Shown here piece by piece: positions 10,182 to 20,977 of a stretch of 30,569 nucleotides of DNA. The DNA comes from Saksenaea vasiformis B4078. Lineage: Eukaryota > Mucoromycota > Mucoromycetes > Mucorales > Saksenaeaceae. The position numbers and the translations under genes are program-made. The stretch lies in assembly GCA_000697055.1 (NCBI GenBank), contig JNDT01001505.1:1-30569 (forward strand), written 5' to 3'. The notes under the pieces are model-generated. The model searched no databases and was not told the origin of the DNA. It was given only the letters and a program-made list of their open reading frames with translations. How positions within the stretch are numbered: position 1 is the first letter of the stretch; the number at the start of each line of letters is the position of its first letter.

Positions 10182-11288
10182 TTAGCTGCTGCCGGATCCC
10201 ATCGCAGCTGCTGAAGGTTTCTTCTTTTCAGCCTCCTCTTCCTTTTCTTTTTCAATTTCTGCCACAACAGCTTCGACTTCCTCGATTTCCAAAAGCTTCG
10301 ATACCTTAGTAAGTACCACTCGGTCTGTCATGTCACTTATTTACCTTCACAACACTGTCCGATGTCATGACCGCGATCTCGATATTCTTGGCACCGGTTT
10401 GCACGACCTGTACAATAAACAGTAAACATCCAATAGGTATCCTCTTTTTCTTTCTCTTATTATTACCTCCAATAAGGATCGGACAGCAAGTTTCACGGTT
10501 TCTTTCTGATCCAAACTATCTTTATAGTTCTTCTCCAGGAACTCTCGAACGGTCTTTGAGCTTCTTCCAATAGCATTCGCCTACGTCCATCTTAACAGAT
10601 ACTCTAACCATAGTTCTCATCTATTTACCTTCCAAGCCGTATAAATCCCAGATGGCTCTGTCATGTACAACTTTGGTTCCTTATTGTCAAACCCAATGAT
10701 AAGAGTCGAAATACCAAAAGGACGCACACCACCACTTTGGGTATATTTCTATCATTGACTCAATAAGTTTCGTTGTCTCATGTAATTGTTCTGGTGGAAG
10801 ACCTACTTGTTGCACTTGAGCGATGTATCGCGTAATGTACTCAACTGATGCGGGATCTTCGACTGTCAAACGATGACTTTGGCATTCGATTCTCGCCTTG
10901 TTAATAAGAACACGCGCGTCTGCTGTAAGACCTGCAGGAAAAGGGGAAAAGCGAATCAACTTAAAGTTAATAAACTACCACTGGACCGCTGCAATGATTA
11001 TTTTACCTGCAAATGCCAAGCTAATGTGATCATCCAGCTGGCAAATCTTGCGTACGGTTCTCGGGTCTTGCAATTTCAGTACCGATTTCTTTTCTACGCC
11101 AAGGACAACGACATCCTTTCCACGCACACCGACCTACACGGTGGAGCATTGAGTTACGTCGCTGTTATGCGGAAAGTTACAGAACGTACCGCACAGGTAC
11201 CTTTCCTGACAGCCTCTGATGCGTATTCGACCTGAAACAAATGACCATCGGGAGAGAAAACGGTCAAGGCGCTATCGTATCTGGACAT
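10182..11288 (-). CDS. PSMA7: 20S proteasome subunit alpha 4 (PSMA7/Pre6)
   Basis: Seven exons on the minus strand (11190-11288, 11007-11133, 10807-10931, 10629-10748, 10467-10580, 10345-10407, 10182-10304) encode 256 aa with every phase consistent. Introns are 40-75 bp with GT..AG ends. The N-terminus carries the alpha-subunit signature ([20 protein letters not shown]), then [17 protein letters not shown], the conserved [67 protein letters not shown] and a charged [12 protein letters not shown] tail typical of alpha 4. Alpha subunits form the outer gated rings of the 20S core and are not catalytic. Length is close to the ~250-aa family norm. The start ATG (11286-11288) gives the usual MSRYD beginning. 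An inverted CCAAT motif lies near 11415. Confidence 0.95.
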
Positions 11289-11579
11289 TGTATATTGAGT
11301 TGGTGATTACTTCGTATGGTGAGAGAGACGAAAGCTATAGTTGGACAATCGCACACGCGTCTTCCGTTAGCACGTCATACCTGTTACCCGACAGTCACGC
11401 AACTCGAATCGAAATTGGCGGGGATTTGTCGCATAACCCAAGCGATCCATGAAGCAACCCTTTGAGTATACCTTTGTGGTACACCAAATAAATATATGTA
11501 TCCATGAAGATCCAAGTTTGTGCTATGGAGAAAATCGCATATGTAATAATACGTTTGTACTGTTATTGACCTATTTTTT
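11289..11579 (-). other. Upstream region of the proteasome gene
   Basis: Likely promoter and 5' UTR of the minus-strand proteasome gene. The minus strand reads CCCCGCCAATTTCG near 11425-11412, which contains a CCAAT box. No ORF is supported. Confidence 0.4.
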
Positions 11580-12430
11580 TTTACGCTGCTCTAAGTAAAT
11601 CATGCGTCTCTGAAGAGCCGAGTGTACGGTAAGGGAGAGTTGAACGCACTGTCGTTAGCACATCAATTTTTCGTCAGAAGCTTAATCAATTTACATGAAC
11701 TTGGTCTCTCCAGTGAATGCAAAGTTTATTCGGGCAGCATAAAAAATCATCTATGGTTAATAAATGGAATAACGCTTGGATATCTTTTCACTTAACCCCA
11801 AAAGGGTATGGCTACATAACTGCGGCGGTTGGGATGGCGTGAGGTTTAGAGGAAGTCCACGGCGTTGCAGTGGCCATTTTCTGAATGATCTGCAGAGGAA
11901 TTGAAGCGATGCAGGTTCTGGCGATCTATCACGAAGAAATGGGTGATGTTCAGTATGACAACAATTACTTACGCGGTGAACGTAAGTTACACAGACGGCC
12001 AAGACGGTTCGGGACAGAGATCGTGCAGCGTAAACAACAGGCGGAAAATATGAATGCTTTTGTAGGTGTGATGAATTTGACATCTTTACCGGGAATGTTA
12101 GAGGTCAGCAGCGCCGAAGAATAAAAATAATAATTCATGCGTTTCTTTGACACAGATTATTCTAGTGGGAGCCTCATCTCGAAACGTTCCTATACCTTGT
12201 GATAAGGTATAGATAAACCTGTCACTGATGCAATGAATCGTCTCAACGTCATAAAGACGTACTGCTTTCGGTAGAACATTTTTCTTTCTGAGGACATTTT
12301 TTAAACTCTCCAATAGGATACTAAGAAATTCACACTGTAAAAATGAACTATTCTAACGCGATCTCCAGCTATCCAACGTGAACTGTTCGTTGGATTAACG
12401 TAAAATACGTACTTCAAAGCGCAGAATTCA
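11580..12430 (+). repeat. Dispersed repeat family, copy A (diverged)
   Basis: Shares ordered blocks with copies at 13990-14885 and 20955-21545. The 5' block is GCTGCTCTAAGTAAATCATG. Next comes a block around 11690 (TTACATGAACTTGGTCTCTC) with the following AAAGTTTATTCGGGCAGCAT. Near 12000 is GACGGTTCGGGACAGAGATC, at about 12080 GACATCTTTACCGGGAATGT, and at about 12380 TTCGTTGGATTAACGTAAAA. Blocks keep the same order in each copy, but spacers differ and point changes are many. No intact ORF. This is the most diverged of the long copies. Confidence 0.6.
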
Positions 12431-12821
12431 TCTGGAAATGATTCCGGATAATGTGGGCTCCTATAATTTGATGATCCAAAGTCTAACCAATATATCACCT
12501 CTCGAAACAGCAAGAAATTGCGATAAGCACCTGTATGGGACAAATTTCCCTTCCTTGGGCGAGCGACGATCTTGTGCTGGCTTCCGTCGACAGCGTTTTA
12601 TAAGCAAGACTATAGTCTATGGACGAAGACAGTGTGCTAAGAGGAAAGACCCATTCAAATAGGCTAGCCCGATAAAGACTTAGTCCCATTCCAACTGGCC
12701 GAACCATACTGCTCGACATGGCGGGAAATGTATGGCATCACCCACTTCATCTCCATGCTCATCTTCAGCGTACACCATTCCCATTCCTGCACAAAGAGCG
12801 ACACCGACACTCCATCCATAG

Positions 12822-13520
12822 GAACACCGTCCTGATACCAAGACGGAACAGGCATTTGGCGCAATGGCATTGTCCATACAACTTAAACCAAGAAATTACC
12901 GATACAAAGTGGATGAGCGAAGCAAAGCGAAAAACTACACCGCACTGAAGGACATGCTTGATGGTACAGATTTCTTAGGAGCCATACCTAATCCGAACCG
13001 CACCTTTTGAAGCCATACCTTTCATAAGCGCACACCCACCGAAACTATCCTAAACCTTATTGATCTCCGGGCCGGGAAGTTGGTATGGCTCCTAAGGAAA
13101 AGGTTGATTGATATAGTCTCTGTATATCCCGATTTAAAGCAAGGAATTGAAAGCATTTGGACTATCGACATATGGTAAGATCTTAATCGCAGCTACTTGA
13201 ATATATATATATCTACCCACCCACTTACTGATATCTTTTTTGTGGGATTTCTTCTAGGAATGACGATGGGCACCATCCGGATGGACATACCCCGCGGCTA
13301 TGTATATAGACTAATAGAAACCAATCCTTCCTGCGCAATTGACACGACGGCGTCGAACTTTTCCACGTCGTTCTTGTCATGCCTGTATCTTGCTTGGATG
13401 GTCAAAATTCGTGTCCAAAGTTTGATGAGACTACTGGCCAAAAACAATGAAGAAGCAGAGGGTGCTGCTGCCGATTACTGGATCGAACAATCAATCAGCT
13501 TCGCTCACAAGGCGACATAG
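12822..13520 (+). pseudogene. Unknown gene remnant with in-frame TGA
   Basis: After an acceptor-like CCATAG, frame 12822-13007 reads FGAMALSIQLKPRNYRYKVD and LKDMLDGTDFLGAIPNPNR, meets TGA at 13008-13010, and continues in the same frame with RTPTETILNLIDLRAGKLVW and DIVSVYPDLKQGIESIWTID to a GTAAGA donor near 13173. A later segment (about 13258-13520) reads FSTSFLSCLYLAWMVKIRVQ and ADYWIEQSISFAHKAT to TAG, but the splice phase between them does not fit (WNDDGHHPDG in one frame, the long ORF in another). I read one decayed gene. Family not recognised. Confidence 0.35.
12974..13096. repeat. Perfect 15-bp inverted repeat, 123-bp span
   Basis: CTTAGGAGCCATACC at 12974-12988 is perfectly inverted as GGTATGGCTCCTAAG at 13082-13096. 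No target duplication is visible at the edges, and an AGCCATACC motif recurs inside (13012-13020). It overlaps the open frame of the gene remnant, so it is either a small MITE-like insertion or a chance hairpin within old coding DNA. Confidence 0.5.
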
Positions 13521-13714
13521 ACGAGCAATATACGACCAATCTCAAGTAGTTACAATCACCTATTTTACGTAGTACTTTTTTATTTCTTTTATTTTCCTTC
13601 TTTCTGTAAGACTTTGCGAAACATATTTATTGCAGTCACTAATCTATAATTTGACAAAAGATTTGATGCAGTTAAACAACAAAATATTTTTAGTCTACAG
13701 TGCACTCAAGCTAT
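13521..13714. other. Intergenic, with partial repeat end
   Basis: AT-rich. At 13696-13709 the sequence CAGTGCACTCAAG resembles the left end of the 7016-7414 element (CAGTGCACTCCAG) and could be a solo terminal repeat. Otherwise nothing supported. Confidence 0.4.
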
Positions 13715-13820
13715 CACTACGGGAAAACATCTTGGAAAAATCTTGAATTTTGTTGGTTTTCTAAGATTTTGTTAAGATTTTTCCAAGATTATACAACAGT
13801 TAAGAACTTTTCCCGTAGTG
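13715..13820. mobile_element. 106-bp CACTA-type MITE with TAT target duplication
   Basis: It starts CACTACGGGAAAA and ends TTTTCCCGTAGTG, a perfect 13-bp terminal inverted repeat with the CACTA hallmark. It is flanked by TAT at 13712-13714 and again at 13821-13823, the 3-bp duplication expected of CACTA insertion. A second perfect 14-bp inverted repeat lies inside (CTTGGAAAAATCTT at 13731-13744, inverted at 13774-13787). It has no coding capacity. The ends share CAC-x-x-x-GGGAA with the large CACTA element at 540-5498. Confidence 0.9.
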
Positions 13821-13989
13821 TATAATACGCAATTTCTTCATTAAGTCTTTGCGATTAATAGCGAGTTAGGTGTATCAAAGCCAAAACCATGATAGAGAGT
13901 ATGTTGTATAAAATAGGTATCGGAGCGAACATTGAGTCCAACTACGTAAATGGTGCTTACTGTTTATACTGTTTATTCAACAACTTTTT

Positions 13990-14885
13990 ACACTGCTCTA
14001 AATAAACTATGCGTGCATGAAGAACTGTGTTTGCGCTAAGGGAATAATTGACTATGCGGTCATTAGTTCAAGAATTGGCGACAAAATGATACCGTACTTA
14101 CATCAACCTGGTCACCAGATGGACGCATAATTTATTGGAGCAGCATGAAAAATTCGTTCACAGTTAGTAAATGGAGGATGCTTTGATGTCTTTTTATTTG
14201 CCCCGAAGGTAATCAGGCCTACATTCCTGGGTCAAGCCCGCACTTAGGTCCGGTGGGGCCAACATGAAGGGGAACCCTAGTGACGACAATCAGCGATAAG
14301 ATTGTACGTCGTGCAAGGGACCTGAAAACGATGCAAACGTCCGGCGAGGTTCTATTGCGGAAGTTGGAGAACGCGGTTTGCGATAATACTTGCTTACCTG
14401 GTGATGAACAAGTGGCTATACCACAGCCAGGACGGTTCGGGACAGCGGTCATGGGGCTTAAACGGCATACAAAAAACATGGGTAATCCTGGATATGTAAT
14501 AAAAAGTTGACATCCTTACCGGGGATGTTAAAGAGAACAGAACAAAAGAAAAAGAAAAGAAATTCGTGTGTTTGTTTAAGTATGAATTAGTTTGGCTGGA
14601 ACCTGTCCTTATCGTGAGGCATTTCTGCTGCTTTCCGATGGGATGCTGGGAATCCATCACTGAAGCACTTTAATGCAAAAAACGATTTCTTGTTTCAATG
14701 GGACATTTGTCCTTATCTTGAGTCGTTTTTACTGCTTTCGAGAGGATGGAGAAAAGCGATCACCGAACCGATTTAGTGCAATACTCTAGTCACCCAGGCA
14801 CGAACTATTCCTCGGATTAACATAAAATGAACCACTTCTCCGCGCAAAGACGCATCACTTTCCACGTTAAACTTATTCGACTTGA
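13990..14885 (+). repeat. Dispersed repeat family, copy B
   Basis: The longest copy. Blocks in order: TTTTTACACTGCTCTAAATA (~13983); GTGTTTGCGCTAAGGG (~14026); ATGCGGTCATTAGTTCAAGA (~14054); TTACATCAACCTGGTCACCA (~14098) with GATGGACGCATAATTTATTG; CAGGACGGTTCGGGACAG (~14428); GACATCCTTACCGGGGATGT (~14510); CTGCTGCTTTCCGATGGGAT (~14626); CCTCGGATTAACATAAAATG (~14812); CGCAAAGACGCATCACTTTC (~14842). The TGTCCTTATC..TGCTTTCGA part occurs twice (14606-14650 and 14708-14752), so this copy carries an internal duplication. No intact gene. Confidence 0.65.
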
Positions 14886-15655
14886 GCGTAAACGGGATAT
14901 CAAGTTGACGCAAACATTTATTCCAAATCCAGTAATATTGGCGGTCAATGTTCGTTGTCACACACAGCCTTCCTGCTCGCGCTCTTGTGTTGGTAGTTTG
15001 ATATACTGTTTATACACAGAAACGCCAAATCCATCGACAGTGATTTTAACAATAAATGGCTCGCTACAAAAATGATATTCCGATCGACTACACATTATGC
15101 GGAAGAACAGATAAGGGTATACCCTTGTTTTTATAGATGGATGAGCTTTCTAATGTTACCCTAATACAATATTTGACGTTGGTTCTGTAAGTCTCAAACT
15201 AACAATTACCATTATTGGGATGCACAAGAACAGGTTCTCACATGCGTTATCAAGGAACAAAAGAAGGAAACATAAAACATGGGCATAAGAGATTTATTGC
15301 CAGTAGAGAGGCACATACTACCATCAAGGAAGAAAAAGAAAGCACAGACTATTTTTATCCTATTTTTGACATGTCGTATTTCTCCTATCGTTGCATCATA
15401 GTGATCGTCATCTGTGGCTATTTTGGCAGACATGATAATTGAGGTACAATGTGTCTTTTATGTTATCTATTCTGTCATGCGTTTAGGAAAAATAGAGGGA
15501 GATACAGACGGGTTTGCGCCCTAACGTTCAATTATGATGACATACTGCAGAAAGAGAACCATTTGGAAAAGAAGACAGCGACAGAGAGTAGGGGCAATTA
15601 CCAGATTTCCTTATTTTAGCCGCTGCTGCCAATGAAAGCCTTGTCTTACTTTCCT
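14886..15655. other. Intergenic region before the Rho-GEF gene
   Basis: No ORF here shows coding character on either strand; open frames of up to 75 codons overlap each other and have no family resemblance. It holds the far upstream DNA of the Rho-GEF gene. Confidence 0.5.
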
Positions 15656-15782
15656 AAGCAACTCCTTAGCTTTTTATATCCAACTCGTTAAAGCAGGTGG
15701 AACCTTCTTTCTTTTCTTTATTTTTCGTCTTTTCATTTTTCTTCCTCGGTTTCTTGTCGTCGTTGTACTCTCTTTTGCAATC
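15656..15782 (+). promoter_or_regulatory. Rho-GEF core promoter, pyrimidine-rich
   Basis: A TTTTATATCC TATA-like element (~15671) is followed by long C/T runs (CTTTCTTTTCTTTATTTTTC at ~15708, CTCTCTTTTGCAATC) ending at the ATG at 15783. This arrangement is common for fungal core promoters. Confidence 0.5.
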
Positions 15783-18700
15783 ATGACTCACTTTCAACAC
15801 ACTACATTACCCCAAGACAACGGATGGCGAAAACTGGAGAGTAATTCAACGGAGAACATTCAGGGAGAAAGAAAAATTACTGCCTCGGAAGCCATTCGCA
15901 ATGAGTACTATCAATCGCAGCAGTATGACCAGCTACGCGTGTACAGTGAGAACACACTGCACCCTGTCGAGGAAGACGAGGAAGATTTCGTATGCCGCCC
16001 AGGTGGAGTCACCTACGCGCCGCTCAAACCGCCAGATCCCAGCACATACAGTTTGAGTGACGCAGGCTCCATTATTTCGTTGAGGACAGAATATAACACA
16101 GATGATACCCAATCTATTTCAAGTATGCGAACGATGGATAGTTTCAGTAAGAGCCGCAGTACTCTTTTCGAATCCAAATCTGGCTCGGAGCCAAAAATCA
16201 TAGTGGATGAAGGATGGGCGCATCATGGGTCCAGAAGACATAGAATGCATTCGGGAAGTAGCAATGGTAGTAGCAATGGTCTGTTGTCTCGTTTGTCGAG
16301 GACAACTGCTCCCATGCGAGCCAAGTTATCTGCAATGTCTCGTAGCAGCAGTAAGTGCGGAGTGGGAATGATTGGCTCTGAAAATGAACAATGCATACAC
16401 AGATCATCTTCACTCGCCATCCTTATCAATCCCCCTCATAAGAAGATCGGCCGAAAGCGTCTACAATTTTCCAGTAACTCGAAAGAAACATGGACACCGA
16501 GCTAAAGGTGAACGCTCGCAGTCGTTTTCTTGGGATAAACCAACTGCAATTGAACAATCTGTAAACGAGCAAATTGTTTATGCTGCACTCCTATCTAAAG
16601 TGGCGGCGGCATTTAAAGATCGTATTACTTTGAGGACAAAAGTCAAAGATAGCATCACATACACAAACGTTTTTGACGGAAAGGAAGCGGTGGTAGGTGC
16701 TCTTATTGTTCCCGTTCATAGTAACGAGACCGCTATAGGACAAGTTAGCATTCCTGATCCAGACCAAAACTACCAATCGCAACGACGCCATTCTTTTAGG
16801 TCGAGCTTTGGAAGCACAAAAGTTTTTTCATGATGTCAATTACGAGCGTCGTCTGCGCGACTCCGAACATGAAATATATCAGTTTACAGAACACCTAACT
16901 ATACATGCACATCGCTCATCGAATAAGGATGTAGACATGGACGACGACATTGAACAACAATCAGATGGAGAGATGGCAAATCATAGAGCAAGGAATGATA
17001 GACTTCCTAATGGTGTATTTACTGGGCTTACAAACTGCTATTCTCCTACCTGCACGCGAGAGAGACTGTGTTACAGCGCACTTTGCCCGTGGAGATTAGA
17101 GCAGGTATATCCAAAACTTTACAGACGGATGCGCGCGTGCAGTCTTTGACGTTTCGTCTTTTTATAGCAAGCCAGAAATTCTGCACATCAGAAGCAGGTC
17201 AATCGTTCCAGCAGCAGGTCATCGCTAAACGATCAGGTATATTTGATGAAGACCGAAACAAATGATGTGAACTTATCACATGTGTAGAGAGAAGAGCGTC
17301 TTTGGAGCACCTCTGTATCGAAAGAGACTCTGGACAAACTCGTAAGCAGCGAAAGAAAACGACAGGAAAATATTTTCGAACTCTGCTATACTGAGAGCGA
17401 TTTTGTTGGCGATCTTGCCTATCTGGAAAAAGTTTGTTGTTTTATCCACTATTCAGGCTAATCGACGTTTTATTCTAGTTTTGGATTAATCCTTTGCTTA
17501 ACAACGACATTCTGGAAGCGGGACAGAGAAAGGCATTTGTGGATGAAGTGTTCTGGAATGTAATGGATATATATAACGTCAACGTAAAACTCGCGGAGGC
17601 ATTGTCAAAGCGTCAAGAGGAGAATCCAGTTGTTCCTCAAGTGGGAGATGTCCTGCTTGAGCATGTTGTCAAATTTGAACCATTTGTGACATATGGCGCC
17701 CATCAGATCATCGGCAGACACAGATTTGAGGCGGAGAAATCGCATAATCCCACATTTAGTGCCTTTGTTGAGGTAATTTTGGATATTATATGGACAGTAA
17801 CTCAATTACTTTCTGCGCAGATGACCGAGCGCCTACCACAATCCCGCAAACTCGAATTGAATGGTTTCTTGACCAAGCCAACGACAAGATTAGGTCGATA
17901 TAACTTGCTGCTTCGAGAGATCCTAAAGCATACTCCTGCGGATCATCCTGACCAGGCAGCTATTCCGAAAGCCATGGAAATAATTGACGTCTTCCTGGAA
18001 CGTGTCAACCACAAGACTGGTATCGAAGAAAACAAATTGAATTTAAAAATTTTAAGTGATAATCTGATGGCTAAACAGCTGCATGAAGTGGTAAGTGAGA
18101 GCGTCATGTCAAGACAGCATAGTTCATGGCCGGACGTAGTTGGAGACACTAGATCTTCAAGCCGAACAAAGACAACTTGTCATGAAAGGTCCTTTGAAGA
18201 TAAAGGGGACAGGATCGGAATCGTCAGAGATGCAGCTCTTCTTGTTGGATAACTATCTACTGATTACAAAACCCAGAATGGAGAACAACACCGAGAAGTA
18301 CAAACTGCATCGAAAGGTATTTGGAGACTGTTTACAAACGATTTTCTCATCACAAACAGGCCGTCCCTTTGGCATTGCTGACAGTGTCGTTACCAGACCA
18401 GATGAAACGTTCCATACTACCTTATGGTCGTAACTCCTCGAGCTCGTCTTTAATTTCAACTAGTCATGTGGATATTCCGCCACAATCAGGCAGCAAGAAT
18501 GGATACCCTCTCAGTTTTATCTACTTGGGTCGCCAAGGATTTGGTCCTATCACGCTTTATGCTATGACGTTTGCTGGTCGCCGTCAATGGATTGACAAGA
18601 TTGAGACGCAGCGCAATGTTTTGATGGAGAAGCAAAAAGTATTTGACGTCGTGCCAATCTGTCAAAAGTTCAATGCTATCAACAAGGTCAACTGCGCGGT

Positions 18701-19842
18701 AACACATGGTAAAGAACAAATGTTTTGCGAAAGGAATCTCACGCTGTAATAGGCTCATCCATTATTATTGGCAGCGATCAAGGCGTGTTTTTCAAAAAAG
18801 ACCCCGACAGCGATACGCTTGTACGAATTTTGGCTATGGAGAAGGTGTCTCAAATAGATGTCCTCAAACAATCGAGATTAATATTGGTTCTGGCTGACAA
18901 AATACTGTACACTTATTCGTTGGATACATTATTATCGTCAGACCCCAGCAAGCGCGGCAGAAAGATCAGTAGTCATGTCTCCTTTTTCAAGGTGGGTAGT
19001 GTTGTCCACAAAAACGATGACAAATCAGACGAAAAGATGCTTGTCTGCTTTGTACGATATAATGCTATGACATCCACCATACGAGCATTGGAGCCACACG
19101 CTAGCACAGACACAAAGAAAAAGAAAAAGAACGCTTTGGGAATATTCATGCGTAATTCCAGCGAAGGTCTTAAAGTGTATAAAGATCTGTATATTCCTGG
19201 AGAAGCGACATCAATTCAGTATTTCAAGAATATCATCTGTGTAGGAAGTGCCAAGGGATTCCAAATGGTGAATATTGCGACAACTGAAGTTCAAAGTATA
19301 TTCTGGTGGAAAAATACGTCGTAAGGAAACTGACCCTATTGCCCTAGGTGTCCTGGACCCCAACGACCAAAATCACCTGGCAATACTACAGCGTGAAAGC
19401 TTGAAACCCATATCAATGTACCGACACCCGGATGGAAGTATCTTACTATGTTACAATGGTAAAAAGGCATCATGCGATGTCTATTTCACTTACAAAGCTT
19501 CTTGGTAGAAATGGCATTCTATATTGACAAGAAGGGCAGGCGGGAGAAAAACGGCTGGATGATATCATGGGAAGGGACACCCAATTCATTTGCATTCCGC
19601 TACCCCTACATTGTTGCATTCAATCCTACGTTTATTGAGATACGTCACATGGACACTGTGAGTAAAGGCAAACTTACCTGCCAAAAACTGACGGTTGATT
19701 ACAGGGTGACCTTGTACAAGTCGTACCCGGTCAAAATATTCGTTGCTTAAAACCAGATCCAGTTGATTCAATCCACTGTGTTATGGAAGATCGTGCAAGC
19801 GGTCATGAACTTATCTTCGAACTCAAGTTCCTCGAACAATAA
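15783..19842 (+). CDS. ROM2: Rho1 guanine-nucleotide exchange factor, Rom2-like (DEP-DH-PH-CNH)
   Basis: Thirteen exons encode 1160 aa: 15783-16350, 16403-16692, 16739-17104, 17168-17236, 17288-17431, 17479-17772, 17821-18090, 18140-18316, 18360-18708, 18753-19288, 19326-19458, 19509-19657, 19705-19842. All phases agree. The N-terminal ~240 residues are Ser-rich and low complexity. A DEP domain (about 250-335) has SKVAAAFKDRITLRTKVKDS and AILLGRALEAQKFFHDVNYE. The DH domain (about 458-650) has ENIFELCYTESDFVGDLAYL and TERLPQSRKLELNGFLTKPT. PH is about 675-807 and CNH about 830-1150 (YIPGEATSIQYFKNIICVGS, KNGWMISWEGTPNSFAFRYP). Rom1/Rom2 proteins load GTP onto Rho1 at the plasma membrane to drive cell-wall integrity signalling and glucan synthesis. 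Introns are 37-63 bp; the 37-bp one (19289-19325, GTTCAA donor) is the least certain. Confidence 0.93.
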
Positions 19843-19989
19843 TATCCTATGCAGCTATACCATCCATGATACCTTCTTTCTTCCCACACCCCACTCAGAT
19901 ATGTTTTGTGTATATTTCTTTGTTGCTATGATGCAAGCCTATTATAAACACCAACAAGTCAATTTGTTTTCAAATTCGATTCTGGAATC

Positions 19990-20135
19990 ACTTACGTCAT
20001 AAACCATAAAATACACTTTTGATCGAGCATAACGGCGTCGCCGATCTGTATACTGTACTAACAGTCGCATATTCACTTCTTCCTTGGCGCAAACGTAGAA
20101 AAGTTTATTTAGAGTAGCGTAAAAGGATCGTTCAA
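19990..20135 (-). repeat. Dispersed repeat family, copy D (short, inverted)
   Basis: Read on the minus strand it begins TTTTACGCTACTCTAAATAA, then CGTTTGCGCCAAGGAAGAAG and ATGCGACTGTTAGTACAG, matching in order the first three blocks of copies B and C. The remaining blocks are absent. It lies just downstream of the Rho-GEF gene on the opposite strand. Confidence 0.55.
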
Positions 20136-20145
20136 TAGACAATTA

Positions 20146-20609
20146 AGCCCTATCTCTTAAACGGTGTTGGTTGTTATTTCCAAGGTGATCGTTTGAACGC
20201 TGTCAGTCTCCGTACCGTCGCTATCATTGCCATTCCTATAGAGTAAGCGATCTCGGATGCATTGGCAACTTGAACGTGTACATCGCCATATGGACATTAC
20301 CACCTACAAAACCTTTGTTATTTAAGATTTATCTAGCAGCCACCATTGCAAGGCGACTTGGAGCATATCTATATACAGCAGAAATAAATATACGTTCACC
20401 TTTCGTAACTTTTTATTGGGGAATCTTGAAGGGCTCTGCATCGTGCCAGAGCTGTCACTGCTCTTCATCACTAGGATTTCCTCCAAGCCTACTCTACATG
20501 ACTAGAGTGCAACCACAACTTCTGTCACGCGATAGATTTGCTCTGTGACGAGCAAGTTGATGTCCAAGTAGTATCGGTTTACTGATCTTGAGATTTTAGG
20601 GTGCCACAT
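20146..20609. other. Intergenic, no gene seen
   Basis: One 92-codon plus-strand frame (20270-20548) lacks coding character or a supporting promoter. Nothing else supported. Confidence 0.5.
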
Positions 20610-20977
20610 ATACCATTTATTGAATGAATATTTACGCTCCCACACGTTCCTGACCCACCTTACACGCCTACCCCTTCCAACGACTTTCTTCTCTGGCTCT
20701 TGAACCCACATACCACTACCTCTCGACTTTGACCCATTTTCCCCCGTTCCGCTCTTTTCTCTTCCCCTTCTGTTCTTTTAGACTATCGATTTTCTTTTTA
20801 TCTTGTTTTGTCCTTTTCTTTTCCTTTCGCTAGCAAGGGTTTTCTTCCTCGCATTCTACCTTTTGTCTTTTTCCAAGCGACCGGGCTAGCTCGAAAATGC
20901 CATTAGGCGCAGCGTTCACGGTCTTAGCAAACAATAAAATTCAAATTTTGACGGTACCTTTACACTACTCTATGTAA
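20610..20977 (+). promoter_or_regulatory. Orphan pyrimidine-rich promoter plus 26-codon 5' stub
   Basis: From about 20640 to 20880 the plus strand is strongly C/T-rich (TTTTCTCTTCCCCTTCTGTT, then TTGTCCTTTTCTTTTCC), like the promoters of other genes here. It leads to an ATG at 20897 that opens MPLGAAFTVLANNKIQIL and stops at 20975-20977, just inside repeat copy C. The promoter appears intact while the coding region is lost, as if the repeat replaced or interrupted the gene body. Confidence 0.35.

Noticed and set aside
12680..12877. Minus-strand ORF reading GWSVGVALCAGMGMVYAEDE
   Set aside because: Somewhat protein-like but short, overlaps another minus frame and the plus-strand remnant, and has no splice or promoter support.
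14098..14135. STWSPDGR-like translation in repeat copies B and C, recalling proteasome alpha-subunit N-termini
   Set aside because: The match covers only about eight residues, the following residues do not continue the family motif, and copy A lacks it. Probably coincidence, despite the real proteasome gene nearby.
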